Shown: in pieces, positions 11,851 through 25,130 of the stretch | Layout of the letters: every line of letters begins with the position of its first letter | Position numbering within the stretch: the stretch's first letter is position 1 | NCBI GenBank assembly: GCA_009617715.1 | Contig: VTFK01000154.1 | Coordinates: 310,001 to 374,000, forward strand | Length of the DNA stretch: 64,000 nt | From: Plectrocnemia conspersa | Lineage: Eukaryota; Arthropoda; Insecta; Trichoptera; Polycentropodidae | Reading direction: 5' to 3' | Notes under the pieces: model-generated | Databases searched by the model: none | The model's input: only the letters and a program-made list of their open reading frames with translations | What the model was told of the DNA's origin: nothing | Position numbers and translations under genes: made by a program

Positions 11851-12480
11851 AAAAATTTAATTTTTAACAAAAAAATTCCATAAAAATTCTGGAGACATCA
11901 GCATATTTTACGAATGTAAAATGTGAATTATTGTTTTGCATTATTCTTATAAAAAACAATTGTAACTTACTAAAAAATTAAATTCTTATGACCAAACTAC
12001 CAGTCCAATCTTTAAAGTTTTTTTTTGGGATTACTAAGCCCATAGCCAGTATTCTATTCTTATTAAAAGCCACGGTCTATGTAAAGCTTTGATTATTTTT
12101 AGTCTCACATTATTGACTATTGTGTTAAAACTGCTTGCATTTTTTTAAGCAATTTTTAAGATCAGTTTCTAAGGGACAATCTGATGATTTGGATAGATGT
12201 ATTTATTTTTCTTAGTTTTTTGTATGTACATATGTAGATTCTAAACTGTGTCGCTTAAACAAATTTTAGCTGCATGTCATAAATCATAAATTATTTATTT
12301 ATCTGATTTAGTATTTTCGAATTTATAACAGTTCAATTTGTTATATCATCAAGTGTAAACTAAGTGCTAACATATTTGTGTCAAGAATAATTCAATCACG
12401 CTACAAAAATTAAATTTTACTAATAAAGTTCACGCAAAATAGTTTTATTATTTAGAATTTTATTCCATTTCAAGATGGTC
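11851..12480. other. AT-rich non-coding DNA
   Basis: AT-rich, no gene or repeat recognised. Confidence 0.5.
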
Positions 12481-12800
12481 AGTCGTTTATTTTTATGATG
12501 GAAGTCAGGGCTTTGAACGAGAGCTTTAAGGGTCGTTTTTCCATTTAACTTGACCTTTCTATTTGCCTTTGACTGCGTCTCTATGCGTCACCCGACGTCT
12601 GATACGAACATCAAACAAGCTACCTTTCTCCAGTTACCCCCTTTCCGGAATAATCCGAGTTATTGCCGAGACTTGAAGCTCTGAGAGAACGTGACTTTTA
12701 ATTAGCACAAGATACATCTCGAGGTGTGCATAGAGATGCCACGATAATTACATTCCCCTGACTTATTTCGTACCTCGACTCGATTGCTTCGCGAGATACT
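12481..12800. other. CpG-rich island
   Basis: About 300 bases of balanced composition with many CG dinucleotides (for example TGCGTCACCCGACGTC), including CRE/AP1-like TGCGTCA. No coherent frame. Candidate regulatory DNA. Confidence 0.3.
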
Positions 12801-13460
12801 TATCTAGATTAAAATTTTAATTTTAATATAAACATAAATTCAAAACACAATATTATTGTTATAAAAAGACATTTATATATTATTTCTTGTTACAAAAAGT
12901 TTAAATTAAAATTATTTTATAAATATTAAAATTCTTGATTTAAAATGAAATTATAAAACGTAATAATATTTAAATACTTTTATAGCAATATTTTTTCCAT
13001 ATATAAAAATCATCAGCAATAATAGGAATTTTCAAATAGTTTAAATACTATTTAGTGAAACTTTAATTACGACAGAGTAAAGAATCTAGCTTTTTGGCTA
13101 ATCCAATGCATTTAATTTTTTGACACTTATTTTGAAAAGTGAATATAAAATGTTTTTAAGTATATTTTGTGAAAGTCTAATATTTTTAGTTAAACTCTGA
13201 TCCTCCTACAGTTACAGTATACGTCATACAAGTTGTTTTAATATTTCAATATTCAAGTTAAATGTTGCGTGTAAACTTCCGATAATTAGTTTGAAATAAA
13301 AACAATAATAATAATATTATTATGCAAAGTATCTTTACTTTCCGAATATCCCTCGCAGATAAATTCACCATAAATGTTCAGGTTGAGAAATGGCGAAAAC
13401 AAGTCGGATAAAAAACCTTTGACACTTTTATGATTAATGCTTCTTTGATTTTCATACTTT
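12801..13460. other. AT-rich non-coding DNA
   Basis: AT-rich; a short ATAATAATAATATTATTAT tract lies near 13300. Nothing else seen. Confidence 0.5.
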
Positions 13461-13800
13461 ACCGACAATTAAATAACTCGACTTTGATCAATTTGTTCAA
13501 TTGCCAATCTCGCTAATCCGATTTCGTAAAAATCGAATCGGATAGGTGCGCATTTGCTCGAAACGTAGTGCTAGTTAGTTTTAGGCATACCGTTGGCCGA
13601 GATGAATTAGTCGTAAAACTACTTGGCGTTTTGCGACACTGGAGGCTGGTAATCAAATCCACTTGTTAATCCAGACACTGGATAAAATCGTTTCAGCTCC
13701 CCCGTTTTAATGTGATTAATTTCGTTTTCACCCTCGTCCGTCTTCTGGTTACGATTTTATTTTTAACCATTCGTTACAGTCGCGGTCGAGAAGTTGAAGA
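13461..13800. other. CpG-rich island
   Basis: Unique, GC-richer block with repeated AATCGAATCGGAT-like words around 13515-13545 and no convincing frame. Candidate regulatory DNA. Confidence 0.3.
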
Positions 13801-15300
13801 AATAATTCAATATTAAAAAGTGCTTTTTTTCTCACATTTCAAGTAAATGAAAGCACATTAAAGTAGATTGAAATTATGTTACATTTATAGATGAAGTATC
13901 ACAAAAAGTAATATCAACATATACACTCAAGCGATAAATAAATATTTTTTTAATTCTTAGGGAAGAAAAGCAAAATAATCTAAATGTATTTCAAAATAAG
14001 GTGTAATCGTTGTAAGTAAATGCTTTAGTTTTGACAATTATATAAAGTAATAAATAAAATATTTATTATATTGTATATATATAGATAAAATAAAAAACCT
14101 CTACTATAAACGAATGATACTTTATATCTACTACTTAATCATATTTTACTTTGATGGTGTATAGTGTAAACGTTTATAAGTGTCCTAAAGAATAACACTT
14201 ATGAAATATTTTATATAGGTATATTATTTGAATTTTTTTATATAGAAAACTACAAATATTTGTAGTGTGTAAGCTAGGGATGCAACTTAAGATAGACTCA
14301 TTCTATAAGAGGCTTTCAAAGTTCTGTTACAGTAAATTGTTTTTGACTGTATTGAAACTAATTATATGATATATCGGAGGTGCTTTGAAGGCTTTTATGT
14401 TAACAACTATAAGATCATAATTACAGTAGCATATGTTAAATCATATAGGAGTATATATGTAATAAGATATGAAATCTTAGGTAAATGCTTTTATTAAATT
14501 AGCTTTGGTTTCATTATTGAAAAATAAAATCGATAAAATCTTTTTTTTGTGTTTTTATTTTTTTTTTATTTATTTTTTTATATAAAATGGTTAATTACAA
14601 AATTAAAAATATAGAAAAATACACACTTAAAAATTTAATACAAGCTTCTAGTTTATAAGAATTTTGTAGTGAAAAAAAAATTAAAAGCAAATATTATTTA
14701 CATAATTGAACAAATTAAGGATAAGTACAAAAAATAAAAATTGTACTAGACAAAAAAAAAGAAAAAAAGCACGTTGTAATTCGCAAAACTCTAATAAATA
14801 CTCATATTTCCGATTTATTATAGTATAGCTGTGGATAACCTCAATGGCTGTTATTGTTTTTCTCATATATATTTGAATCAATACAAATAATGTTTAGTTT
14901 AATTTTGTTTAATGTAAATTTTTATAAAAAAATTTACAGTATATTTGGCAGCAGCTATGATTAAAATTAAGCATTATACTTATTAAAAGTATTAAAAGTA
15001 CTTTAAAATATAGAAAAGTAGTATATAATTACTTTTTATTGGTAATAAATAAATATGTATGTATTTATGAGTATTTATTATTTATTCTAAATTTGCATAA
15101 CCTTTACCATGCACATATGTTAATAATAACGAATATTTGTAAATTCTACAATTGATAAAATAAGTTTTTAGGTCTCTCCTCATATATTGATTTACTCATT
15201 AGAATTTATTTTAATTAGCCCTCATATATTTCATAAATGCAATTACAATTCTGTTTGCTTATGCTTGTACAATATGCATATAAATATTTAGTCCTACTTG
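13801..15300. other. Long AT-rich desert
   Basis: Extremely AT-rich with T-runs at 14540-14580 and many TAAATA words. A 66-codon minus frame near 14700 is compositional. Nothing else seen. Confidence 0.55.
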
Positions 15301-16000
15301 CAATTTGTTCAATTTATATTTAAATTTCGTTGGAACTGAACAGTGCAGTGAGTAATACGGTGCAAACCAAACATTCTGTTCATTTTATGCAAACCCACAA
15401 AACTTCCCCATCTTATCAACCAGACATGCACTTCGTCCCCCAGCAGTATTCCCCAAGGCAACATTTACAAGAATCCCGAGTAACAAAAACTTTTTTAATC
15501 AGCATAACATTTTTTAACTTATTCCAATCCGCGATGACGATGACGATCATCGATTTCGCTCAGTGTTTACTTGACCCGCCACAGCCGAGCCACTTTTTGG
15601 GATGAAATAATATAGCACGTAAGCCGGAGCCTTGTAAAAACGGTCCATTCCATAAGCACTGTGCAAACATTTCATACGCCAAGGCAAAGATAATCGGCTC
15701 AGAATATATTCCTTGCGGAACGATGGAAGGGGAATAGCGCGATTTGCTACGGCAAATATGGGAAAACTGGCGGAGAGTAATGCGAAAACGGGAAAACCGC
15801 CCCGCGGCGAGAGCCTAACAATATTTTGATAGGGTAAATAATGTAAGAATCATTTGTGGCCTGCATCGAAAACCAACCGTCTAATCTTCGCCAAGGCTTT
15901 GCATACACATACATACGCATGTGTAATATATACGTTTTAATAAATTATTAGTTTGCGTTTGCGAGCGCGGCTAACGCATTTTCAATTTGTGCTGTATAAT
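15301..16000. other. CpG-rich island
   Basis: A 700-base GC-richer block with ACGATGACGATGACGATC-type repeats at about 15532-15550 and a CCGCCCCGCGGCGAG core near 15800. The 91-codon plus-strand frame (15330-15605) shows no domain. Candidate conserved non-coding DNA. Confidence 0.35.
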
Positions 16001-16414
16001 GTAAACTATGCATAATTAAACTATATGATATAATTTTGTGCGTCATCGTTATATTAGTAATGTGTTTATTATTCGTTTAATTCATTGCTATATTGATGAT
16101 CTATAATATAAGTGTCAGTTATTTACTGTGCCACTTTGATCAAACTATTCTTTCACGTGTGTGATGAAAATTGCACTTCTTACACTAAAAATTACCATTT
16201 TTAAAAATAGAAGTGAACTGATAAACAAAGGTACGTAAAACAATCTGAATAACAACAAAAAGACACAAATGATACACATCTAGATGATCTCACTATAATA
16301 TTATTTTACTGCAATGAAATAAAATATACAACATACAATACGCACTTGTTAAGTAATGGCAACGACGTTTTGTGAGTTATGGCAATGTATTTTTATTTAT
16401 AGATTTTTTTTTAT
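16001..16414. other. AT-rich non-coding DNA
   Basis: AT-rich, nothing recognised before the LINE relic that follows. Confidence 0.5.
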
Positions 16415-17105
16415 TCTAGAGTACCATAGGATTCTCTCCTCTATTTGCTCTTTATTATCGACTTACATGCGACAATTAATAACTGCTGATGACCTGAAAG
16501 TGTTTCAGAATATTCGCAAAAATTTGGATTCTTTATATAAAGACTTGGAGTCACTGTGGAGGTGGTCAATTCACATTCGATTACTTTCAGCATTGCCAAG
16601 TGTCACGTTGTCACGTTTTTTTACGATTCTATTGTCTGAAAGAATTTTATTACATATAAGACGAAAGTTTTTTAAGCAGAAATACTTTCGACGCTGACTT
16701 TTGCTATAAGGCTTTGAAGATGTTCGGCTTCATTATGCAGTGTGTGTCACTTCAATATTTTTTTAGTAATTCACGTTCTTAAATCATTTTTTAAAGTTGC
16801 TTGGGGGCGGTGTCGACAACCCTCCAATGCTCAGTAAAGCCTTAGGGTGCCTTAGGGAGTCGCGATCGCTTCCCTTATTCTGAATTATGGCATTTACACT
16901 ATTAAATGAGCCATTCAATTTCGTAAAAAGTAAAAAAAACACTAAGATGTTTTCGGCAATCTTATGAGGAGCTAGAAAAAAATATGTAGCATGGTGCTCA
17001 TTTATTTTTGGTGTGCATTCCAACTATTCTTTTTATATATTTTCATTAAATGTTTAATCTTTGTAAAAAAAAAAAAAAATAAGATTTGTACAAAAAAAAA
17101 AAAAA
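16415..17105 (+). mobile_element. Degenerate LINE reverse-transcriptase relic with A-rich tail
   Basis: Plus-strand frames give the RT core in pieces: VP*DSLLYLLFIIDLHATINN (the VPQGS..LF.INDL block, with a stop), then after a frameshift ADDLKVFQNI at about 16485-16515 (catalytic ADD plus the following helix) and DLESLWRWS, the usual 'QKDL..L..WC' region. Beyond 16700, DFCYKALKMFGFI and ELWHLHY-like stretches fit the RT C-terminal part. Two A-runs (about 17065-17079 and 17091-17105) may be the remains of the tail. Part of it is seen as a 113-codon frame at 16356-16697. Non-functional; no target-site duplication identified. Confidence 0.65.
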
Positions 17106-17580
17106 TAAACACAGCTATTTATTCTTCCGAAAAGTTTAAATTATACAAAAAAAATATATGATACGATTTTTTAACATAACATACTTTTTATTAAAATATT
17201 TTTAAATAAAAATGTATAATGTCAATAGTTTTAATAAAGAATTAAAAATACTGGGGTTCGTGGTACTTTAAAAATATTTTACACCGCATATTTCATAAAA
17301 CACATTAGTTTTTAGTATAAAACAGAATGAATTAATACTGCAAAATTACAGTACGGAACCATATTATTTATAATTAAAAAAATATTCTTTAAACAGGACA
17401 TGTAGAATTGTCTATATTGTTGTACTCCAACATTTCTTCTTAAATTTGAAATTTTTGCACTAGAATATGCTCCACCTTATATATTTTGACAAACTATCTA
17501 AATAACTTACGTAGTTTAAAAAAGTTTGTTTATCTCTGATATAAAAAAAACTTCTTCATTGGAAATTCTTGAACCCAATT
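17106..17580. other. AT-rich non-coding DNA
   Basis: AT-rich, no gene recognised. Confidence 0.5.
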
Positions 17581-17960
17581 TAAACAATCTGACGGTTGAC
17601 GCAATTTAAAGGGTACATTCTTTATAATTTCGCTTGTCTCCCTTCGCGACTTTTATTTTTTGCCCGTCTCAGCAAAAAAATCCCGAAAGTTAGACATGAG
17701 AGAATCGGGAATCAATCGCGGACACGTCACCGCAAGACTTTAATAAAGCGGAAATTGGAAAACTTCGCGAGCGTCCCGCGAGAACGGGCCCTCTAGAATG
17801 TACGCTATCTCGGATGCGAATTTCTCGGCCCCGATATAATCTCATGCCACTATCCGTCTTTTTTTCTATAAATATGTAGAGGGAAAAAATATAACTGAAA
17901 AATTTAATAAGAACGAGCCTCGCATGAAGCACATGCGATACGTTGAATATTTCAACATGC
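17581..17960. other. CpG-rich island
   Basis: GC-richer block (CGCGAGCGTCCCGCGAG near 17766) with overlapping frames on both strands but no recognisable protein. Candidate regulatory DNA. Confidence 0.3.
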
Positions 17961-18699
17961 GTGCGACATTATTTAATATATATGAGCTCAGATTTGAGAC
18001 AGAAGAAGTTTATAATGTCAGTTATATCATACTTACACTCGAGAAGCGTTTTATAATTGAATTTCGTAATTATGGTGTTTAATTATTATACAAAGCTATG
18101 CGTGACTAGCGATAATATCCAAAGTAAATAATGAAGTTAATCTTAAGAGCCAGTATAATAAAACCATTATAAAATCATTTATTATTCAAAGAATTATGCT
18201 AAAATATTTTCTATAACGAAATTATTTAGAGACACTATTTGTGCTGTAAACTTTAATAACAATATAACCATAAGCCAAATTTAATTATTATTTTTGTAAT
18301 AATTTATTAAAAAAGATTTTATTCAAAAAATAATTTATTATTTGAGAAATATTAAAAAAAAAATTATAATTTATAAATAAATAATAAACTTATTATATTT
18401 TCAGTTTACTCTCTTTGACTTAGTTTACCGAAAACTTATATATACAAACAAGTAATAATACAAGTTTGTTTTATCTAAAGAAAAACAGGCCAAGAAAAAG
18501 TAATTTATTTAATAAATATATACTTTTGTCTATGTGTTTTTCATTTTTATAAACAAAAAAATAATAATATTTGATTCAATAAGGCAATTTATATTTTGGT
18601 GATTTTGAAAAAAGTTAATTATCATTTAAAATTTATACAATTTGAGTCATTCTTTACGTTTATTTTAAGTCATATTTTTACATCAATTAATATCTTATT
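17961..18699. other. AT-rich non-coding DNA
   Basis: AT-rich; nothing recognised. Confidence 0.55.
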
Positions 18700-19830
18700 T
18701 TTATATTTAGTTTTCTTAGTTTCTCTAAAATTTAGTTGATTGGAGACTAGAGCATTAATTATAAAATAACTGTTTTATCTACATGTTTACATTTATTTTT
18801 TGAATAGATTTCCATGTTAGTAAATAATATAGCAAACATGAGGTCAAAAACACCACACATTTTAAATAAGTTGCAATTTAAAAATATTTTATTACTGATA
18901 TTACTCTTCTTCAAACAAGCGTATGTATCTATCGGTTTAATTAGTTTCTTTGATTAAATATCGGTTTTAGGGTCGTAATAGCAGTAAATATTAGGTTTAA
19001 GTCCAAATATATGCTAAGGTATTTGATGCAGTTTACTTATTTACTTATAAGGGGTGGAATCTAGAGTTTTAACAAAGTTTTTGATCTAGATTTTTCTTGA
19101 TTATTTAAAAAAAAAATAATTTATTGATTGCTTAGGTTTTATATATCTTTTTAATTTTTAATTAAATTTGGTTTAAGACTAGAAACCGCAATAAACATGA
19201 CAGCTGTGATGGAAGCGTACATTGATAAGTCAATATTTAAAAAAAATAGAAAGTTTCTATCTATCTTGCTATTAAAGTCGATCTGAGGGTCGCAATGACA
19301 GCTGGTCCTCCGAAGTGAAGATGTAAAATAAGTTTATAAAATTTAAGCTTGGATTTCATGCGCAAGCTCAAATAGCTTATGTAGGCATTTAACGCCTAAT
19401 TTTTATTTTATATCACTGCTTGTTTGATTTTTATTTTCTACATTTCAAAATTAAATGTTTGTTTAATAAAATTTTATTTTATGTAGTAAGCACGCTATTT
19501 CTATTATAATTCGGTTTAAGGGTCGCAATGATGGCAAGAAATTTAAAGCGAAATCTTAAAATATGCTCTGATATTTAACCCTAGATTTTATTCTACGGCA
19601 CTTTCCTTTTAACGTTCAAGAAACGCTAAAAAAGTACTCTATCTACGTTTCCAAAATTTAATTGATTTGTCTGATTTGGTAATTATAGTTTACAATCTCT
19701 CGAAATATTTATTTTGGTTTTAAAAATATTTTTGTATTTTTTCGGGATAAGGTTAAGACCGTGAACACTTATTAAGATATCTGTATTGTCAGCGTACATT
19801 AATAATAAATGCGTATTTTTGTAAATTTTG
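18700..19830. repeat. Degenerate direct repeats sharing AGGGTCGYAAT
   Basis: The word AGGGTCGYAAT occurs at 18969-18979, 19286-19296 and 19519-19529, each time in a GGTTTA- or CTGAGG-context followed by A/T-rich text with AATATATGCT- or AATATGCTCT-like words. A related GGTTTAAGACTAG stretch lies at about 19168. The units are too diverged to fix a period (spacings 317 and 233). Probably an old tandem or transposon-derived repeat. Confidence 0.35.
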
Positions 19831-20140
19831 GAATGAACTTTTTTTACAAGATAAAGAGAAATCTCCAGCTGGAATATTGAGAGTTTATTATCTAGCGAAA
19901 AAGCATAGCTTATGTCCTGATTTGCTTATGGGCTCAGATATTCTTTAGGGCTGGTAAGTCGTAACAGACATATTGCGATAAGCAAAATGTTCGTTTATAA
20001 TTTTATAACTGAGAGTCTTCTTAAAAAATAATCTCCTAAATTATGCATTGTACTAATACACTTTATGAATTAAAATACGCAAAAAAATTATCATAACTAT
20101 ACATTAAATAATATATTTAAGAGCAAGTAGCATAAAAACC
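19831..20140. other. AT-rich non-coding DNA
   Basis: AT-rich; nothing recognised. Confidence 0.5.
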
Positions 20141-20840
20141 ACGTCAAAGACGTTTCAGACTAGTTTAAGAGCTTTTCTGCATAGCAAACTCGGCTTATAG
20201 GGGAGATTTTCAATCCCGCAAGGTCCGAGCCAGATCATCGAACCGAAGGGTGGTCCACCTCGGTGTCGGCTCTCGAATTAGTGTAAATAAGGGCGTTGGC
20301 GTATTTCCGATGCGGCTTTTCTATGTGTACACTATGTGTTTTAGTTCATTTTATGCGTCAATCCACTTCCCGCAGCGAGGACCGCAGCGCGTACGAGCAC
20401 CGGCACAAGATGACGCCTTCGCACGCAATAATATCGTCAACGTAACTTGCCGCGAAGTAAAGCTTTTTTTCCTTTTCTTTGCGACGACGTGAGCAAAAAT
20501 GTGACGCATTTCAAAACACACTCTCCTCTTTCGTTCCATGCTTCGTAGCCAACGTCGCGAATAGCTAAACTAGCACGCGCTGGTTGTCCTTATCAAAAAT
20601 GTATAAAATTTTATCACCTGTTTTCACGAGGTGGAATTTATAAATTTATATTATGATATTGCCGGTTGGCGCGACGTATATGATGTCTATTCTATACTTT
20701 TGTACTATATATGTATGTACGTGGATGCGAGAGGTTTGTGTGAATATTTTAGTAAGCGTTTTTGCTAAAAAGAGTTTCAACGCAGTCGGTTAGAACGCTT
20801 AAGCCGATTACGGTAATTTCATTAAAATATTATTTAATTA
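20141..20840. other. CpG-rich island
   Basis: About 700 bases with dense CG dinucleotides, peaking at 20370-20460. Frames of 80 and 62 codons overlap on opposite strands and show no domain. A tRNA A-box-like word (CAGTCGGTTAGAACGC, about 20782-20797) has no matching B box at the right distance. Candidate regulatory DNA or promoter. Confidence 0.35.
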
Positions 20841-21440
20841 GCATTTTTGAATAATAATTGTTTTACAGTTTTTCATCAACTTATCTCTAAATATTTATTT
20901 TATTAAACTAAAATTGCATAATCCGTAATATAATGGCGTAAGTCGATCAACCTGGGTTCAAATTTAAACCAAATACACAAAATCACAGCACAGTCAATAG
21001 ATTCCACTATATGAAATTTTAGATATCATAGCTTAAATTGTATTAAAACCATATTCAATTTCTTAATTTATTAACTTTAAACCCTTGAAACAAAAAAAAT
21101 AAAAAAATATATAATTCAGTTATTCAAATATTTTTTTAATCTAAAATAAGTCACATCAGTGTTATCATAAGTACATTCATACTATTGTAGTGATATATAG
21201 TTTTTATGCTCACATTTAAATTTATCTGTTATAATCATTAGTTTTTTGACTAAAAATAATAAATAAAATTAATAGGAATACTAAAAAAAATATTTTAAAA
21301 CTCATTTTAAGATCCTAATTAGGTTAAAATAAAATAGTTTTTAAAAATAAATGCTGATTGTTTGTTCATAAACATTCCTTGTAAAGCACTCATATTTTTT
21401 ACAAAAACATAAATCAACCACCCAATATATTTTTAACTGT
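20841..21440. other. AT-rich non-coding DNA
   Basis: AT-rich. GGGTTCAAATT near 20953 resembles a tRNA B box but no cloverleaf can be drawn. Nothing else seen. Confidence 0.5.
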
Positions 21441-21740
21441 TTTGATTCACACATACACGATTGGGACAGAAAGGGTCGGTAAAAGAAGCACTTTCAGAAG
21501 CTGGTCCCGTTCGATTCAAGTTTGCGCTAGGAAATTTCCAGACGGCTCCGGGCGTTTCGCTCCTCCTCCTCCTCTAAAACTTTTTCCAAAACCATTTTCA
21601 TACTGTCAAAACGGTGAGTTGTATCACTTATTAAATGTATCTCGACACAAAAGGGCTAGGTTCAATCCGGCGACGAAGACAAACGGCACGTCCCCGACGA
21701 TATTTGCAAAGCGGATTCCCCTTACGACGAATCTCGTTGT
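21441..21740. other. CpG-rich island
   Basis: GC-richer block containing CTCCTCCTCCTCC at about 21560. A 122-codon plus-strand frame (21442-21810) shows no domain. Candidate regulatory DNA. Confidence 0.3.
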
Positions 21741-22140
21741 GTCACATATAAAACAGAATTTGTATATTTCAAAATCATACATATCTACTTTTGGTATATT
21801 GCACACATAAACTACATCATGAATAAATTATCATCGTACATGAAAAGCATTTTAATATAATACAATGCGGTGCATTAAAAATGTTAACGATTTGTGTAAT
21901 GGTTTTATAGCGCGCATGCATTATTTATTTATTATTAAGTATGATGTTGATGGTGTTTTTCAATTTGTTTGATGAACATTCAGTACTATTTTATGTAAGT
22001 AAAGTACCAAAGTGCTTTCATGCTAATAAAAAAAGTTATATAAACTTGGATTGTTTCAAAGGCCCGTGGCGTATCTGCTTTTTGCCCTCATATTTCTTAA
22101 AAATGTTTTGTTATCGAGCTTGAATAATGTTCACAATTAT
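21741..22140. other. Mixed, mostly AT-rich DNA
   Basis: No gene or repeat recognised. Confidence 0.45.
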
Positions 22141-22640
22141 TTTGTGTCGTTGAAAAATGTCACTTTTGCGGCGCTGGCGGGCCATTAAAGTTTGCCAAGT
22201 GCCTTAAATTTTAATGGGCCGCAAACGTGGCTGATGAAGTGGTAAATATTAATAACGATTCACGTTTTGTCTATTTATTCATATTTTAAAAACATTTTGT
22301 TTCAAAACATAACCAGAATGATAGTTATAATTATGAATGGCATGGTTTTGTCGCACTGAGCCTTTGTGATATATATTTTAATTAGGGCTAAAATATCAAA
22401 GATGTCTATCCATAACAGAGATTTTTGGTCCGTTGAGCGACGCTTGAAGAGTCGTCGCTTGCCTCTGGCTTACGAATGCAATGGGCAGATTATAATGCAA
22501 GTTGAAATTTCTCTCGGGAATAGGACATAGCAGCAAGGATGCAATGCAAATGTAGTGTTGCTTTTTGCTAACCGGTTAACAGACATCCGTCGAAATATTC
22601 CCAAAACGCTAGAATTTTATCTAGACATAAAAACGCTACG
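22141..22640. other. CpG-rich island with homeodomain-like words
   Basis: The core at about 22165-22235 is GC-rich yet carries repeated GGGCCATTAAA / TTTTAATGGGCC words in inverted order, 40-50 bases apart. No reading frame. This layout suggests a regulatory element; the role is inferred. Confidence 0.4.
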
Positions 22641-24440
22641 AATAATTAAAATTTAATTTATTTTTTATATTTTTATATTACATCTATTTTCAATGATATT
22701 TTAATATATGTACATGCTAAAATATAGAGCAGGTGAAAATCACTAAGACTTAAAGCTTTTATGACGCATTGTAAAAACCTGTTAAAACATGATAAACCTT
22801 TAAAAAAAATATATTACTATGAAATTAAAAAGTATTTTTTTAATGTAATTTTATGTTGTATAAATACTAAACTTTATCGTGAATTATTGTTAAAGGAACA
22901 AAGTTTGCTTTTAAATAGGCGACAGGATTAGCATGAAATGTGTTTCAATGATACAAATTTCATATTTCTGAATGCATATGACTACTGTAGCGGTTTTCTG
23001 GTGTTAAAAACAATTCTGTTAGATTTTTAAAATATTATAAAGCCTAAAATTGAATTTTAAAAATGAACAAATATATTTACAAAAATTGTAAGACTTATTT
23101 TGAAAATAAAGAAGTAAAAAATCGACTGAAGCATAAATTGTCGATCTAATTCTAGAGCTTCTCATTCTTAGTAAAAATAATTATAATAAAGATAATGTCT
23201 GCTAAAATTATTTTTCAACTTTTTACTAAAAAATCCTAATTATTATCCTATTAATCCTTTAACGATTTTGATAATTAAAATACTATTAATCCTAATAAGA
23301 TTTTAATAAAAAAAATATAAAACAGGTATTTAAAGATTTCAAATGAGCCCCGTAAAACGCCTTTTGCTACATTTTGAACTCATTTTATTACCTGTGGATA
23401 TTTGTCTCGTCATTGCCAAAGGCAGAAAAAAAAAACTAGTTGGCTAAGAATGTCATGATTTTAAACCAGAATGAAATGTACATAATATTGTTATAACCCA
23501 TTAGTTAAAAACCTTAATAAGATAACATAAATATTTAAAAAAAAATCCTAGCTAATTTAATAAGAAACAAAAATTTTTTTTTTTTTTTTTTCTTTTTTTT
23601 TTTGCCCTAAAAAAAAAGAAATAAATAAAAGTAAGAACAAATTAATAGATACCCAGGTAAATGGCTTTGGCCAGGAACTGGAAAAAAATAAATATTAGAC
23701 ACTGTATAATATTGTTATATATAGTTCGATGACAGAGCATTATGTTTATTGTGCAAAAACTTTATGTTTGTACTGAAAGAATACAATATACGTCGTCATA
23801 ATCAGACTAAGCACTCAAAATGACATTTATTACTAACAGAAAAGCAATGATTAGAAAAATTTAAAATTGATTTTATTATCACAACTATTATTTTTGCTAT
23901 AATTAAATAAGGAAAATGAGGCTCAAGTTAAATAACAAGTAGCTTATTTATCAATTAATAAAATAAAGTCATCAACCCATGGTTATTGAGTTTTAATTTT
24001 AATATAAAAAGCTTTCGTTAAGAACAGTTGCTGAAAATATTGAGCACATTGTGAGTAACATCAATAGCCAATTTAATAGCAAAGCAAATAATTTCGAACG
24101 ATTTTCTTAGCCTCTGATTATTCATTGTATTATCTACCAGCATATACTTTGTAGAAAGTATTTAATTCTGATATTTGATAATAAATTAATTTTATCGGCG
24201 GGGAACTTTACTTTTGTAAGTTTCGTGACTTTACATATTACTACGTATATAATGTACGTGCACATATTTATATGTATTTATCAAATACATAGATTTTTTC
24301 GTACATATAACGTAACAACGAAAACGTATCAATACATTTTGCAATCGCACAGAATAAACTATGAGCTCTCATTTAAAAATAAACATTTAAAATCCTTAAA
24401 TTTCCGGAACACAGTGAGTCTCATTTCCTAGGATTCTAAA
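22641..24440. other. AT-rich desert with a poly(T) tract
   Basis: AT-rich. A long T-rich run (23574-23603, interrupted by one C) is followed by GCCC and an A-run, which could be the reverse-oriented tail of an eroded retroposed sequence; no body was recognised. Otherwise nothing. Confidence 0.45.
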
Positions 24441-25130
24441 AAGTTTCTAGTATGTACATATGCATATGCAAACTCACCTAAGAATAGGTGGATTCCACTC
24501 GGATTCAAATCTGTATGCATTGCAATTTACGCTCCGGGTAATTTTGATTTCAAATGCGATTTGATAACGATGGCGTCCTTCAGCTGAAATAATCAGCTGT
24601 GAAATGCGTTTAGGATGCGAGAAACGGGATAACTTCGGGGGATATTTGATTTGATTCGTTCCGCAACTCGACGACTCGGTTTACATACATACATATATGC
24701 ATGTACGAGTACATATACATTCCCCGCATGTATTACACATAATCTTATTTTATAGAATATAATATTACATTTTATAATAAAACATGGTTATATTTAATCC
24801 GATTTGTCATTTGGTACGTTTAAATGTATATAAACGAGCTTGTGTAGCGCATTCCGTCTGTGTAGTGAAAATGCGATTATTTCGCGTTGCGATTCCGAGC
24901 TTTCGCGAATTTGCGGAAAAAGTTCAGAGACACTCACGATATAATTAGATTGACGCTGTATTAACTAGCGCTCCGAGTTACTCGTGCAAGTGGAACTTTC
25001 CCTTGGGACAAATGAAATGTTCACGTCAACAATGGACCAACATTTTCAGCTTTTTCGCAAGAATCGCGGCAGTTCATCGTTGTTGAGTTTGTATGATAAA
25101 GCGCTTGAGTATTAATTTCGTAACAGCATA
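24441..25130. other. CpG-rich island with TACATA microsatellite
   Basis: GC-richer blocks at 24530-24680 and 24850-25090 flank a (TACA/TATG)n stretch at about 24683-24720. No convincing frame. Candidate regulatory DNA. Confidence 0.35.

Noticed and set aside
20780..20970. tRNA-like A box (20782) and B-box-like GGGTTCAAATT (20953) suggesting a tRNA or SINE
   Set aside because: Too far apart (about 170 bases) and no cloverleaf; no SINE tail or duplication seen.
21442..21810. 122-codon plus-strand frame
   Set aside because: No domain; the same region is open on the opposite strand; codons follow local composition.
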